A stretch of 64,000 nucleotides of DNA from the NCBI RefSeq assembly GCF_937616625.2, contig NC_065571.1, positions 23,882,201 through 23,946,200 of the forward strand, written 5' to 3'. This document shows positions 46,556 to 58,708 of the stretch, in pieces (the stretch's first letter is position 1; every line of letters begins with the position of its first letter). Position numbers and translations under genes: made by a program. Under the pieces are notes generated by a model that saw only the letters and a list, made by a program, of their open reading frames with translations, was not told the DNA's origin and searched no databases. This DNA is from Mercurialis annua (lineage: Eukaryota > Streptophyta > Magnoliopsida > Malpighiales > Euphorbiaceae).

Positions 46556-48951
46556 AAAAAAGTTCAAATAACTAAACCAAATAAACACTGAAAGTCAACT
46601 ACAAGTAAACTAGAAAAAATAATTTAGAATCAAACAAAAGAAGTACTTACAGAGTCATATAAAAATTGATCCTTAAAATACAATTGATAAAACCATAGCT
46701 TCTCCACAATGACTTGAACTCCAAAATTCATCCTAACTGGTATGATGTTGTCCTTATCCGCATACATTTTTTGCCTAAAAATAAAAAAAATCATGATTAA
46801 TGTACATTACAGAAAAAACAAGCACAAAAATCAAGTAATTTAATGCAATAACTTTCTTATATTTCTTGCCCCCACATCCATCTTCAAGCCAAGTATAGAA
46901 AGTATCTTGTCCAAAATAGGTGTAAAATTGACCGAGCTTATCATCGAAAGGAGTCAGTCCCTTCACAATATTCATATACATATTCGGTTCACTGGATTCC
47001 GGCGGAACATATGGAAGCTCTTTGTCACTCTTCTCAGCATACTCAGCAGCAATCTTCATTACTTGCTATTTTTTATTAATTAAAATGGTAAAACTATTAG
47101 TAATTTATTGAAAAACTGTTAGTAAAAACATTGTAATAGCTAGTGAAAAATAACATAAAAACATAGTTAAACTATAGTAAACATAAAATAAAATACCTCA
47201 GAAGGACTGGAATGAAAAACAATAACATCCTTAACAGCTGTCTGTTATTAGTAAATAGTTGGTTATCTCTTAGTAACCTATTAGTTACTATATATCAAAA
47301 TAGTAAACCTAATTTAAACTACTAGTAAACATAAAAATATACCTTGGGAGATTTGTCAGTATTGCTTGTAGAATCCTTAACACAAACCTGAAGAAAAAAA
47401 TACAATTAATACAATTAATAAAATTATCAAATATATAATAATAATTATTTATAAACTATAAAAGAATGTATGAAAAATAAATAAATTATCACCTTAGAAT
47501 CTGATGCCTTCTTTGTCAATTATGTCAACAGCTTGACAACAAGCACTAAGATCAATACCATCAAAAGGTGAAACATATGCATGAGAATCCTCATTATTTC
47601 CAACCTCGTTCGCAACAAGCGGACAATCAACATCACCAGCCTAATAAAATAGAATACAATATATATTTATTAGTTCTAAACAGATAATGACCATGTTTTA
47701 TTGAAAAAACTAAAAACACTAAAACAGATAAAAATGTACCTCTCAGCCTCTTTTTTCTCGACATCATCATCGCCCTTTCGATTCTCTTCCTCATTTTTCT
47801 CAACATCATCATAGCCCTTTTTACTCTCCTCCTCGTTTTTCTCAATGCCGTTTTCAGCCTCTGCCATCTCACTATTATCGACGTTTGTAGTGGAATCTTG
47901 GCCAGCCTGCTCCTTAGTTGGACCATCTTCATCATCACCATCTTTTCTTTTATCAAAATGAGCACTGCCTTTGTCATTGCCATTGTCATCATCATCGCTT
48001 TCATACTCATCATCGCCTTTTTTATCGCCACTATCATTGCCAGTGCGACGATCACTCATAGTCTCTTCAGAAGAAGATGCATCACCAACAGGATCCAGCT
48101 AACAAAATTATTTTACTAAAATATACTTAAAAATTAAAGTATCAAAAGAGTTTACTATGTATTTACTAACAGTTTACTTAACAATTATCTTATCATCGGT
48201 TTGCATGGTAGCAGTGGACATTATGCTCTTCAGTTCAGCCAAATTTTTTAAATTCTCTGAAAACTGAGTTTCATAAAAAGATTTGTAATTTGCAAAATCA
48301 TTATCCAACTTTCTTTGATTCAAAACCAGTTTATCGAGTTTCGTCTTCGAACCAACTATATTAAAGGAATCCTGATCAGCAACATCTTTATAAACTTTTT
48401 CCTTCCCTTTCTCAAAAAAACCCTCCAAATTCAATTTTAGCCTCTCCTCCGTAGTGGGTTGTATATTGCATAATTGCAACTAAATGAAATACAAAAACAG
48501 AAAGTATTATCACAAATACATAACGAGAAACAACAAATAAATAGAATACAATAAATACAAGTAAGAAAAAGCAATATAAAAAAACATGTAATTTTGGTTT
48601 AATAAAAGTTTACTAATAGTATTTCAACATATTTCTAACATATAAAAAAACCAAAAAAAAATAAACATATATTACAGTTTACTAACAGTTAAATAAAAGT
48701 ATATTATAAGAATAAAAGGTACCTGTTTTGCTGACTGAATGAAGATTGTACGGGTCAAATACTGCCGATCTCTAAAAATTGACGACTTCCACCGCAAACT
48801 GTGAGGCACTTATGTGCCCATACAGGATGTAATTGTGTCTTTGGCAAAAGGACAACACTCTAAAAACCATGTTTGAAAAGACAAGGGGAAGCCATCGTAT
48901 CGTAAACTTGTAGGGGGTTCAGATTTTTTTTTTTCAAATAATCACATTTTT

Positions 48952-49580
48952 TCACAGCGAACTCAGTTTACTTTTCAGAAACTCTAATGTTATATGAAAC
49001 AAGTCCTTACTCCAAGCAAAATTCTCAAACTCCCCACTACTAACAAGATAAAAATGTTCATTGGTAACATTACACCCAGTTTTGTTGTTATACAAAAAGT
49101 GTTCAATAAAATACAAAACTGCCATTTTAAAAGCATCATCTTCATTGTCCCAACGCTTCAATAGAAAACAGTCCTCGACACATTTCTTTGAAATCTTAGT
49201 TATATCCCCAAAACATCTTTCTTTCAAATCAGAACTAAGATTCCTATACTGCTTCTTATCAACATTCCCTTGACATTTCAAACCAGTTATAAGAGCGAAC
49301 TCATCAAGTGAAAATTTCAAAAAACTACCAGACACTTTTATCCATAATTCATAAAAAACTGGTTGCTTAACCTCCATTAAAAAAACAAATGGTTAATAAG
49401 CTGAGGTTGCAACTTGTACTCCTCTTGCATGCCTAAAAATTTGCCGAAGCAGCTTTTTGAAAATCTGTCAAGCGTCTCCGTAGACAAATTTTTCTTCAAG
49501 TTGGCAATAACATTTCCACCAACATAATGGCTAATTTTTAGAGAAAAATGATCTTCAGGCCTAATAAAGTAATTCCAGTC
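48952..49580 (-). pseudogene. DUF1985 exon
   Basis: After an ATTAG acceptor at 49581: DWNYFIRPEDHFSLKISHYV ... LDRFSKSCFGKFLGMQ, then a frameshift at a T-run near 49380, then ELWIKVSGSFLKFSLDEFAL and ITGLKCQG, RWDNEDDAFKMAVLYFIEHF and FENFAWSKDLFHITLEFLKS. This is the DUF1985 pattern found next to C48 peptidase domains in plant transposon-borne genes; its function is unknown. A second, more damaged copy lies at 51523-51970. Confidence 0.85.
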
Positions 49581-50357
49581 CTAATGAATAACAAAGAAAA
49601 CAAGTCAGCAAGTACAAATAGTAATTGACATTGAAGAATCAGTAAACCCTTAGTAAATACATAGTATACCACAACATCTACTAATATGAATTAATAAAAA
49701 ATAAATAAACAAAATACATGGATAAAATATTTTCATGCACATAGATCATGAAAAGAAATAAACAAATAAAAAACTACTGGTAAACCAAAAACACAACCTT
49801 AAAAAGTAATTTATTATAAAAAAACAGAAAATAAAACTACAATAAAACTAATAGAAAACCTAGATAAAATTCAAATATTAAAACAGAACAACTATAACAT
49901 TGAGAAACAATATGACAATTAAAAATAGTAAACCATAAACAAACATAAATAAAACCTTAATAACACTACAGTTAAGGTTAAAACCACTAAAAGAACACAA
50001 TGATCCACAACCTAAAATTAATTTTAAAACCTAAACTATTAAAAATAATAAAGAACACATCTAATATAAAATGAAAATAAATCTGAATAACATATAAACT
50101 AAAACCTAATTTCCTAATAACTAATATTAAAAAATAAAATAAATTCTCAAAATAAATACCTTAACAGTTTGAGAATCACTAACAACAGCCATATCCTTCC
50201 GAATTTTAGAGACAGGAACATCCTCAAAGTCATCATCAGAATCAGTTGGCTTAATAGCTCTTTTTTTGAAGATGATGGATCCTTGCTCATTACACCGGTG
50301 GCAGGAAAATCAATTTTCCTTTTCGTACCAGTTTTTTTTCCTTTGGCCATTTCTTTT

Positions 50358-50929
50358 TTAGACTTAGGAGAGTTTTTGGTACAGACCTAGTAGTTACGAT
50401 TGAAGACAAAATTCGTGATAGTGTGAAAATAAGAAAAACAAGAACAAATTAAAAACAAAATCGAAGAACAGTTGAGATCAAAATCGGTTTATTTTCTAAG
50501 AAATACGTGAGATATGGAGAAGTTAGGGAAAGATTGTGAGAGAGAATTAAGGAAAATTTGAATTTCAATGACATGCAATCCTAGATTCTAGGGAAAGATT
50601 AGAGAAAATAAACCACCGTTTTATTAATGACAGTTAACGGTAATTTAGAAGAACGATAAAGTAATATTAGGAGGAGATGAAAGTTTTCAGTATTTCTGAA
50701 GGGCAACAGACCGGGAAGTTTTTTAGGGATAATTTAGGGCTTCAACAGTGCTGGGCCTAAATTCCTAAAAAAAAATTGAAATAAATGTTGTATCTCTCTA
50801 CATGTTAATAGACAAATAGGCCTGGCCCATTTTGTTTAATATTAGTTAAACATTCATTTGGCCCATCAATTATTTCTGAAAAAAGAGGACCCACTCTAAA
50901 CCTAAAAAAAGAAACTGTCTTCTACCTTG
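50358..50929. other. 5' flank of the Ulp1-like gene and junction to the duplicated copy
   Basis: No coding exon recognised. GC-poor leader-like sequence upstream of the start exon, then sequence unlike the rest of the gene up to the start of the duplicated block. Confidence 0.55.
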
Positions 50930-51970
50930 TGCAGCCGTTGCTGTTGAAACGCAGCTCCAACTATATTAAAGGAATCCTGATCAGCAACATCTTCATAAAC
51001 CTTTTCCTTCCGTTTCTCAAAAACCCCCTCCAAATTCAATTCCAGCCTCTCCTCCGTAGTGGGTTGTATATTGCATAATTGCAACTAAATCAAATACAAA
51101 AACAGAAAGTATTATCACAAATACATAACGATACACAACAAATAAATAGAATACAATAAATACAAGTAAGAAAAGGCAATATAAAAAAACGTGTAATTTT
51201 GATTTAATAAAAGTTTACTAATAGTATTTCCACATATTTCTAACATATAAAAAAACAAAAAAATATAAACATATATTACAGTTTACTAACAGTTAAATAA
51301 AAGTATATTATAAGAATAAAAGGTACCTGTTTTGCTGAATGACTGAAAATTGTAAGGGTCAAATACTGCCGATCTCTAAGAATTGACGACTTCCACCGCA
51401 AAATGCGAGGTACTTATGTGCCCATACAGGATGCAATTGTGTCTTTGGCAAAAGGACAACACCCTAAAAACCATGTTTGAAAAGATAAAGGAAAGCCATC
51501 GTATCGTAAACTTGTAGGAGGTTCAGATTTTTTTTTTCAAATAATCACATTTTTTCAGCAAACTCACTTTACTTTTCAGAAACTCTAATGTTATATGAAA
51601 CAAGTCATTACCCAAAGCAAAATTTTTAAACTCCCCACTAATAACAAGATAAAACTGTTCATTGGAAACAATTACACCCAGTTTTATTGTTATACAAAAA
51701 GTGTTCAATAAAATACAAAACTGTCATTTTAAAAGCATCATCTTCATTGTCCCAACGCTTCAATAGAAAACAGTCCTCGATACATTTCTTTTAAATCTTA
51801 GTTATATTCCCAAAACATCTTTCTTTCAAATCGGAACTAAGATTCTTATATTGCTTCTTATCAACATTCCCTTGACATTTCAAACCAGTTATAAGAGCAA
51901 ACTCATCAAGTGAAAATTTCAAAAAAACTACCAGACACTTTCAGCCATAATTCATAAAAAATTGGTTGCT
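50930..51970 (-). repeat. Duplicated segment of the Ulp1/DUF1985 gene
   Basis: Matches 48330-49370 in order and orientation at an offset of about 2.6 kb, with point differences and small indels. It includes the MQLCNIQPTTEERLELNLEG exon and part of DUF1985 (51708-51523 and beyond, frameshifted). It is cut off at 51970 by the LTR of element A. It is either a tandem duplication or the remains of a second insertion of the same MULE family. Confidence 0.9.
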
Positions 51971-52973
51971 TGTCACGATCCATTTTCATGAATCGCGACC
52001 GGCGCTAGGGTATGAGTAATGTAGTACCAAATCCCGTAGCTAGCCTTTCAATTAACATATAAACACATAAACCTGCAGAAAACCAATGCTCGGGGGCAAC
52101 TGAGACTTCAGCCAAAATCTAGCAGATATAATATTAAGCAGTTAATATAACATGCGTATCCAATTCCGAGTCTAAAATAGATTTATAATAAACCATTGTA
52201 AATAATATAACATGCCAAAGAAATATAACCAGTCGAACCAATCCGACAAAATATATAATAATAATAAAGACGTCTAGTTACTACTGCGGTCTAAGAATAA
52301 AACAGTTTTACAGTTTATCAAAAATAAATGGAACCTCCGAGGAAAAGTAAATGCGGAGATCACCAGACTCTCTCAGATCATAACCCTGGGGAAAATTAGG
52401 AAAACAACGGGGTCAGATATACTGAGATGAGTTTATACCACTATCTACATTATTTATTAAGTGGAAAACTTTTAAAACCGTTTAAAACATTTAATAACGA
52501 TATTTCGAATAATAGTTGGAGGCTATGGTTTGTTTGCAGCGTGGGGAATGATTAAGGGCAAGAACATTTCGTAAAAATAAGGAGTAGCTAAGTTAGAACA
52601 AGTGACAAACATACCCCAATGGACGGATATGGTAAGTCCCGAATGAGAACAGCCAATTTGGCTTGATTCCCGTTCGGGAATGCCTGGTCTCGTACGAGAC
52701 CAGGCATCAAACGAGGTTCTCGTTCGAGAACCAACAAATTCTCGAACGAGAATCCGTTGAAGAACCTCAGGTCTCGTTCGAGACCTGAGTTGGAAGCAAG
52801 TGGTTCAACCACTTCGTTGAACCACACCATAATATATTTCTTTTTTTTTTTAAATCGAACCTAAAATGAATCGAACTACGAACTTTTCACGAAACTTAAA
52901 ATACTCCTCAAAACACACCAGGAACCACGTCGGAAATTAAAAAAAATAATTTAAAATTTTACGGGATATTACA
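51971..52973 (-). repeat. 3' LTR of element A, internally deleted
   Basis: 1,003 bp, TGTCACGATCC...GGATATTACA. Compared with the 2,929-bp LTR of B, about 1.9 kb is missing: the sequence matching B 59126-59596 is joined directly (near 52525) to that matching B from 61511 onward. The 5' LTR of A still has part of the missing segment, so the deletion occurred after insertion. A run of eight short palindromes occupies 52636-52825. Confidence 0.88.
52636..52825. promoter_or_regulatory. Palindrome cluster in U3 of element A
   Basis: Consecutive inverted repeats at 52800-52825 (arms GTGGTTCAAC), 52766-52789 (CTCAGGTCTCG), 52739-52752 (TTCTCG), 52715-52732 (GGTTCTCG), 52681-52706 (perfect 26 bp, arms TGCCTGGTCTCGT), 52667-52680 (TTCCCG), 52651-52663 (AGCCAA) and an imperfect one at 52636-52650. 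Most have the core CG(T/A)(T/A)CG or CGTACG. The location 150-340 bp from the LTR start is where enhancer-type elements sit; function is inferred only. Confidence 0.7.
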
Positions 52974-53091
52974 TTCTCCCCAACTAATTAAAAATTCGTC
53001 CTCGAATTTAACACGATAAGTAATTCACACTAGAAAAATACGTAACACAAGTAAAAATTATAAAATTTATAGAAAATCAAGGTATCGTACC

Positions 53092-55824
53092 TCACGGAAA
53101 AAGAAAAGGATAGCGTTTCCGCATATCCGACTCGGTCTCCCAAGTACATTCTTCAACAGAATGATTGCGCCAAAGAACTTTGACCATCAAAATCTCCTTG
53201 TTCCGCAATTTACGCACTTGCGTATCAACAATCTCAACTGGCTGTTCCTCATAGGACAACTCTTGGTCAATCTCAACACTCTGAGGCACAATCACGTGCA
53301 AAGGATTAGAAATGCACTTTCGCAACATAGAAACATGAAACGCAGGATGCACTAACCACATGTCTGGCGGCAGAACCAGACGATAAGCCACAGCTCCAAT
53401 CCTCTCTGAAATCTCATAAGGACCAATATACCTCGGTGCCAACTTTCCCTTGACACCAAAACGAACCACTCCTTTCATAGTCGAAACCCGAAGAAACACG
53501 AAATCGCCAACATGAAACTCAATGTCTTTCCTCTTCGGATCAGCATAACTCTTATGCCGACTAAAAGCAGTCTCTAACCTCCGTTTGATCAATGGTACCT
53601 TCTTTGAGGTAACCTGAATAATCTCAGCTCCCGAGAGTTTACGCTCTCTGACCTCCTCCCAACAGATAGGAGATCTACACTTGCGCCCGTACAAAGCCTC
53701 ATACGGCGCCATCTCGATACTCGCGTGGTAACTGTTGCTGTAAGAAAACTCAATCAGCGGCAAATGAGTATCCCAGCTACCCTGAAAATCGAGAACACAC
53801 ATCCTGAGCATATCCTCCAACATCTGAATAGTCCTCTCAGACTGACCGTCGGTCTGAGGATGAAAAGCTGTACTGAAATCTAACCGAGAACCCAAAGATT
53901 CCTGTAACGCTTTCCAGAACCTCGAAGTAAACACAAAACCTCTTTCTGAAACAATAGAAACTGGTACACCATGCAAACTGACAATCCTGTCGATGTACAA
54001 CTGAGCCAACCTTGAAGCAGTATACGAAACCTTTATCGGAAGGAAATGAGCTGACTTGGTCATACGGTCAACTATAACCCAGATGGAATCGTACCCCTGT
54101 CGAGTACGTGGTAAACCAACCACAAAATCCATAGCAATCCGCTCCCACTTCCACTTCGGAATAGGTAGTGGCTGCAGATAGCCAAAAGGTCTCTGATGCT
54201 CCAGCTTCACCTGCTGGCACGTTAGACACTTAGAAACATACTCAGCGACATCCTTTTTCATCCCGCTCCACCAGTAGGTACCCTTAAGATCATGGTACAT
54301 CTTAGTAGAACCCGGATGAACACTATAAGCAGACTTGTGCGCTTCTTCCAGAATCTGGACCCTCAAACCATCTGAATCCGGAACACACAGTCTCGAACCA
54401 TGTCTTAGAACACCATCCACAAAAGTAAACTCAGAATTATCATCCTGCTGAATCTCCTCAATAATCCGTTTCAACTGTGGATCCTCAGCTTGTAAATCTT
54501 TGATCCGATCAATCAAAACGGGTTGCACTTGTAACTGTGCTAACAAACAACCAGCCTGAGAAACCTGAAAACCATAGCCCGAAGCTATCAAACTGTGCCA
54601 CTCTGTAACCAAGGGTTTACGCCCAATCTCAGAAATATGAGCCAAACTGCCCGAAGACTTGCGACTCAACGCATCGGCTACCACATTAGCCTTACCAGGA
54701 TGGTACTGAATAGTACAGTCGTAGTCTTTCAGCAATTCTAACCACCTCCTCTGTCTCAAGTTCAACTCTCTCTGATCAAAGATATACTTTAAACTCTTAT
54801 GATCAGTGAAAATCTCACAAGTAGCACCATACAAATAATGTCTCCAGATTTTCAGCGCAAAAACCACAGCTGCCAACTCTAAATCATGAGTAGGGTAATT
54901 CACCTCATGGTTCTTCAACTGTCTGGAAGCATAGGCAATCACCTGACCATGTTGCATCAAAACGCAACCCAAACCAATCCGAGACACATCACAATACACT
55001 GTGAAACCGTCAATGCCAGAAGGCAATGCCAAAACAGGAGCTGTAGTCAAAATCTCCTTGAGCTTCTCAAAGCTCGCCTCGCACTTGTCAGTCCACTCAA
55101 ACTTAACACCCTTCTGTGTCAGTTTAGTCAACGTTGCAGATATTCTGGAGAAATCTTGCACGAACCGACGATAGTAGCCAGCTAAGCCCAGAAAACTTCT
55201 GATCTCGGTAACTGACCTCGGCCTCTGCCAATCCATAACCGCCTCAATCTTCTTCGGATCAACCTTGATCCCATCTTTCGACACCACGTGTCCTAGAAAG
55301 GTAACCTGATCCAACCAGAACTCACATTTTGAGAACTTAGCATACAACTGATGCTCACGCAACGTCTGTAGTATAGTCCTCAAATGATAAGCATGCTCCT
55401 CCTCGCTCCGAGAATAGATCAAAATGTCATCAATGAAAACGATAACAAATTGATCTAAAAACGGCTTGAACACTTTGTTCATCATATCCATAAACGCTGC
55501 TGTTGCGTTTGTCAGACCAAAGGACATAACCAGAAACTCAAAGTGTCCATATCGAGTCCGAAAAGCAGTCTTAGGCACATCTACATCACGGATCCAAAGT
55601 TGATGATACCCAGACCTCAAATAAATTTTGGAAAAACACTTCGCACCCTGCAACTGGTCAAACAAATCATCGATGCGAGGAAGAGGATATCTGTTCTTGA
55701 CAGTAGCCTTGTTCAACTGTCTATAGTCGATACACAGTCGAAAGGAACCGTCTTTCTTCTTCACAAACAGAACTGGAGCACCCCATGGAGAAGTACTCGG
55801 TCTGATGAACCCACTATCCAACAT
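53092..55824 (-). pseudogene. Element A pol: RT, RNase H, integrase, chromodomain
   Basis: 910 open codons. The RT has [20 protein letters not shown] and the box FIDDILIYS (residues 130-138), but motif A reads [13 protein letters not shown] with Tyr68 in place of the catalytic Asp. RNase H follows (VYCDVSRIG, Glu316, FTDHKSL, DALSRKS). The integrase has the HHCC zinc site (His503, His511, Cys533, Cys536) and a core with Asp566, Glu627 in SIVSERG where the family has Asp, and Glu663. The C-terminus (about 858-910, [17 protein letters not shown] ... [13 protein letters not shown]) is a chromodomain-type module that can guide integration to heterochromatin. A frameshift at about 55825 separates it from protease. 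Marked pseudogene because two catalytic residues are changed. Confidence 0.92.
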
Positions 55825-56553
55825 TCTTGTAACTGATCCTTCAACTCCTTCAGCTCTGCAGGAGCCATCCGATACGGCGGTATCGAAATCGGAGCTGTAC
55901 CAGAAACCACATCAATGCAAAACTCAATATCACGATCAGGTGGTAATCCAGGCAATTCCTCTGGAAACACATCAGTGAACTCATTCACTATCGGAACACT
56001 ATGCATATCACCACTATCAAACTCCAAATCACGAACCACAGCAAGAAAACCCTGGCAACCCTTGCATAACATCCGCTTCGCCTTGATGGCGGAAATCAGA
56101 TTCTTAGGTGTCTCCGCCTTTTCTCCATGAAAGGAAAAAGGCAGATCACCTGGAATTCTGAACTCGACTGACTTCCCTCGACAGTCAATAGAAGCATAAT
56201 GGCGCGACAGCCAATCCATCCCCAAGATGACATCAAAAGAAAGAACGTCAAGCACAATCAAATCAGCACATAATTCTCTACCCTGAATAACCACTGGACA
56301 AGAAGGATAAACGACATCCACTACTACACCTTCAGACATAGGTGTAGACATAGCTAAAGGTTCACTCAAAACAGATGGTGCCATACCCAATTTCCCAGCA
56401 AAACATGTAGATACAAACGAATGGGTTGCACCCGCATCAAATAATACCAAAGCATCAGTAAAAGATACTGGAATGGTACCTTGCACCACAACGTTTGATG
56501 CACGCGCATCCTGAGGAGTTTGAGCAAACACTCTGGCCTGACCTTGCGGCTGC
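55761..56553 (-). pseudogene. Element A protease region
   Basis: After a nonsense codon (CAG to TAG, about 56553) that ends the gag frame, the same frame continues with ARVFAQTPQDARASN and the aspartic-protease motif LFDAGATHSFVS (DAG in place of the DSG/DTG of many elements, normal for this clade). VILGMDWLSRHYASIDC follows. It runs into the start of RT ([19 protein letters not shown]) where a frameshift at about 55825 breaks the link. The protease would cut the Gag-Pol polyprotein. Confidence 0.88.
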
Positions 56554-58048
56554 TACTGCGAACTCTGCCCAGTACCATAACTGTTGGAACCTCTACCACC
56601 GTTACCACGGCCACCAAAACCTCTACCACCAGAACCACGGCCCCGCTGGCCACCAAAAGATGCTGCAGGTTGAGAGTACCCTACAGACTGTGTAAACGTA
56701 GGTCTCTGCTGCTGATACAATGACTGCGCCATACTGGAGTTAGACATCTGCTGCCCAGATGTCGGACACTCCCTGGAAAAATGACCCGGCTGGCCATAAG
56801 AAACACAACCTCCAGGAGCTAACTGACACTGACCATAGTGCCTGCGTCTGCAATTCTGGCAGAACGGAATGTTCGATCCACCACTGTACCCGCATCCTGA
56901 ACCACGGTTACTCCCACTGCTACTAGAGCTGTACGGAGCACTCCTACCACTATGCCTCCTTTTGTTGTGAGTACGGCGACTCCCCTTATTGGCATGAGAA
57001 GAGCCACTGCAGTTCCCACTACCATGCTGCACTGGGGCCTGTTGCCCCACACTAGGAACATCACTCTTTCCCTTCTGATTCTGGAAAGGGTCAGAGATCG
57101 TCCCAAACTGAATCAACGAATTCTCCATCCGTCGAGCACTGTCCACTACTCGAGCAAACTCCATGTCTGCCTCTATCAGCAAAGGAAGAAATTCCGAGAC
57201 TAAACCCTTGATATAGCGGTCGTTCACTCGCCCACGATCACCATGTAGATCTGTATCAAACCGCCCCAAACAGACAAACTTTGTAGTGTAGTCTATCACT
57301 GATCTATCCCTTTTTTCAAACTTAGCAGCTTCTCTCTGAAATTCTAAGTAACAGAGAAAGGTAGATAGTAACCTCTGAACCTTGTCACAAAATCGGCCCA
57401 AGACAATGTAGCCATCTCTGGCCTGATGTTATCGCGAAACCAGTCCTTAGCTGGACCCTTCGGCGACATCTCCACAAGCATCACTGATTGATGATCAGTA
57501 GCTTGAATTCTCTGACTATTGTACTCAAACTCTTCCAAAAAGTCAAGAGCATCCCCAGTACCATCAAAAGAAGTCGGATTCAACTTCGTGTAGGTTATCA
57601 CCATCTCTCTGTCTGTCGGAATGTGACCGACACCAGCAAGTCCACCCATACCAGCTACAGCACCAGCCTGAGGTTGCTGTTGCTGCGCTAAGTAACCCAA
57701 TACAGTATACTGATTCTGCAGAAGGGTCTGATTGTTCTGCATCTCGACAATCCCAGCCAAGAAAGTATTGAAGTCGAATGCCTGCATATTCGGTGCATGT
57801 TGCACCTCCGGTGCCTGCTGCACATTCGGTGCCTGAACACCTGCTGCACCACGTCCTCTAGCTCAACCTCTACCAGCACCAGCTCCTCTGCCTCTACCTC
57901 TGCCTCTGCCAGCACCTCTACCTCTACCACGTCCAGCATTGGCCGGAACTGGTGGTACGTTCTGATCGACTTCCATGGAAATCGCATCATCAGCCACAGC
58001 TTCTTGCTCTGCCGCAGCATGAGCACGAGTACGAACAACATTGTCCAT
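56553..58048 (-). pseudogene. Element A gag
   Basis: Starts MDNVVRTRAHAAAEQEAVAD at 58048 and continues into an Arg-Gly-rich stretch. It is hit by a stop at about 57863 (GGA to TGA), a stop at 57344 (GAG to TAG) and a one-base deletion in an A/G run at about 57310; the frame then stays open to 56553. The gag core is clear (LNPTSFDGTGDALDFLEEFE, AKDWFRDNIRPEM, FRGYYLPFSVT). The zinc knuckle reads CVSYGQPGHFSREC: the second Cys is replaced by Tyr, unlike element B (CFTCGQPGHFSREC). A Gly-rich tail precedes the protease. Confidence 0.92.
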
Positions 58049-58376
58049 ATCCTAAGGATTGAACAAAAACAATTTACATACACAGATATTACATACCCAA
58101 GTATGAACAAAACAAGCAACGTATAGGATTTCCCAAGAAATCAACAACAATAAAATATTCACCCAAGTGAAATAAAATTAACTTTTAACAGCATCAAATC
58201 AACATATAATGACTGACTCGACGCAATCCTATTGGTGTAGGCAGAATGTTTTTAAAATCAAAAGATGATGTTTTTAAAGACATGACAGAATCCTATATTA
58301 GAAGTAGTTCCTAAGACACAACCATACTTAACAGAGTAAACACATAGCAAGCAATTGGCCTTGGTTTGAAACCAAA

Positions 58377-58391
58377 GCTCTGATACCAAGT
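58377..58391 (-). other. Primer-binding site of element A
   Basis: The minus strand reads AACTTGGTATCAGAGC just inside the LTR end (TGACA at 58393-58397), matching initiator tRNA-Met. Confidence 0.88.
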
Positions 58392-58392
58392 T

Positions 58393-58672
58393 TGTCACGA
58401 CCCATTTTAATGAATCGCGACCGGCGCTAGGGTATGGGTAATGTAGTACCAAAACCCGTAGATAGCCTTTCAATTAACATATAAACACATAAACCTGCAG
58501 AAAACCAATGCTCGGGGGCAACCGAGACTTCAGCCTAAATCTAGCAGATATAATATTCAGCAGTTAATATAACATGCTTATCCAATTCCGAGTCTAAAAT
58601 AGATTTATCATAAACCAATGTAAATAATATAACATGCCAAAGCAATATAACCAGTCGAACCAATCCGACAAA

Positions 58673-58708
<36 letters not shown>

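Larger units (their letters stand above)
45720..50357 (-). pseudogene. DUF1985 / Ulp1-like cysteine protease gene carried by the MULE
   Basis: A multi-exon minus-strand gene. The start exon is near 50350 (MAKGKKTGTKRKIDFPATG, basic, nuclear-signal-like). It is followed by the DUF1985 exon (49580-48952), a Lys/Glu-rich exon (48479-48174), an acidic Asp/Glu-rich exon (48059-47740), short exons and the C-terminal C48 peptidase domain (46555-45720). Similar transposon genes in dicots encode Ulp1-like proteins whose role in transposition is unknown; cellular Ulp1 enzymes cleave SUMO. At least one frameshift (49380, at a T-run) and nonsense codons (46440 region, 45946-45948) show decay. The exon list is by eye and incomplete. 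Confidence 0.75.
42780..51970. mobile_element. Kaonashi-type MULE with Ulp1/DUF1985 cargo, rearranged
   Basis: The region combines a MULE transposase on the plus strand with a multi-exon gene on the minus strand that carries DUF1985 and a C48 (Ulp1-like) peptidase domain. Transposons of exactly this make-up, known as Kaonashi/KI-MULEs, are described in Arabidopsis and other dicots. The left end has the MULE-terminus style, with repeated CAAAATGGTACC and an inverted repeat GATGACGTGGCAACCGG (42935-42951) facing its complement (43058-43074). The right end is not identifiable: a duplicated piece follows and is cut by element A at 51970. Confidence 0.7.

Noticed and set aside
47633..48119. Met-rich minus-strand ORF 47633-48055 and plus-strand ORF 47898-48119
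   Set aside because: Both are alternative frames of the acidic Asp/Glu-rich exon of the Ulp1-like gene; the GAT/GAA-rich repeat keeps other frames open.
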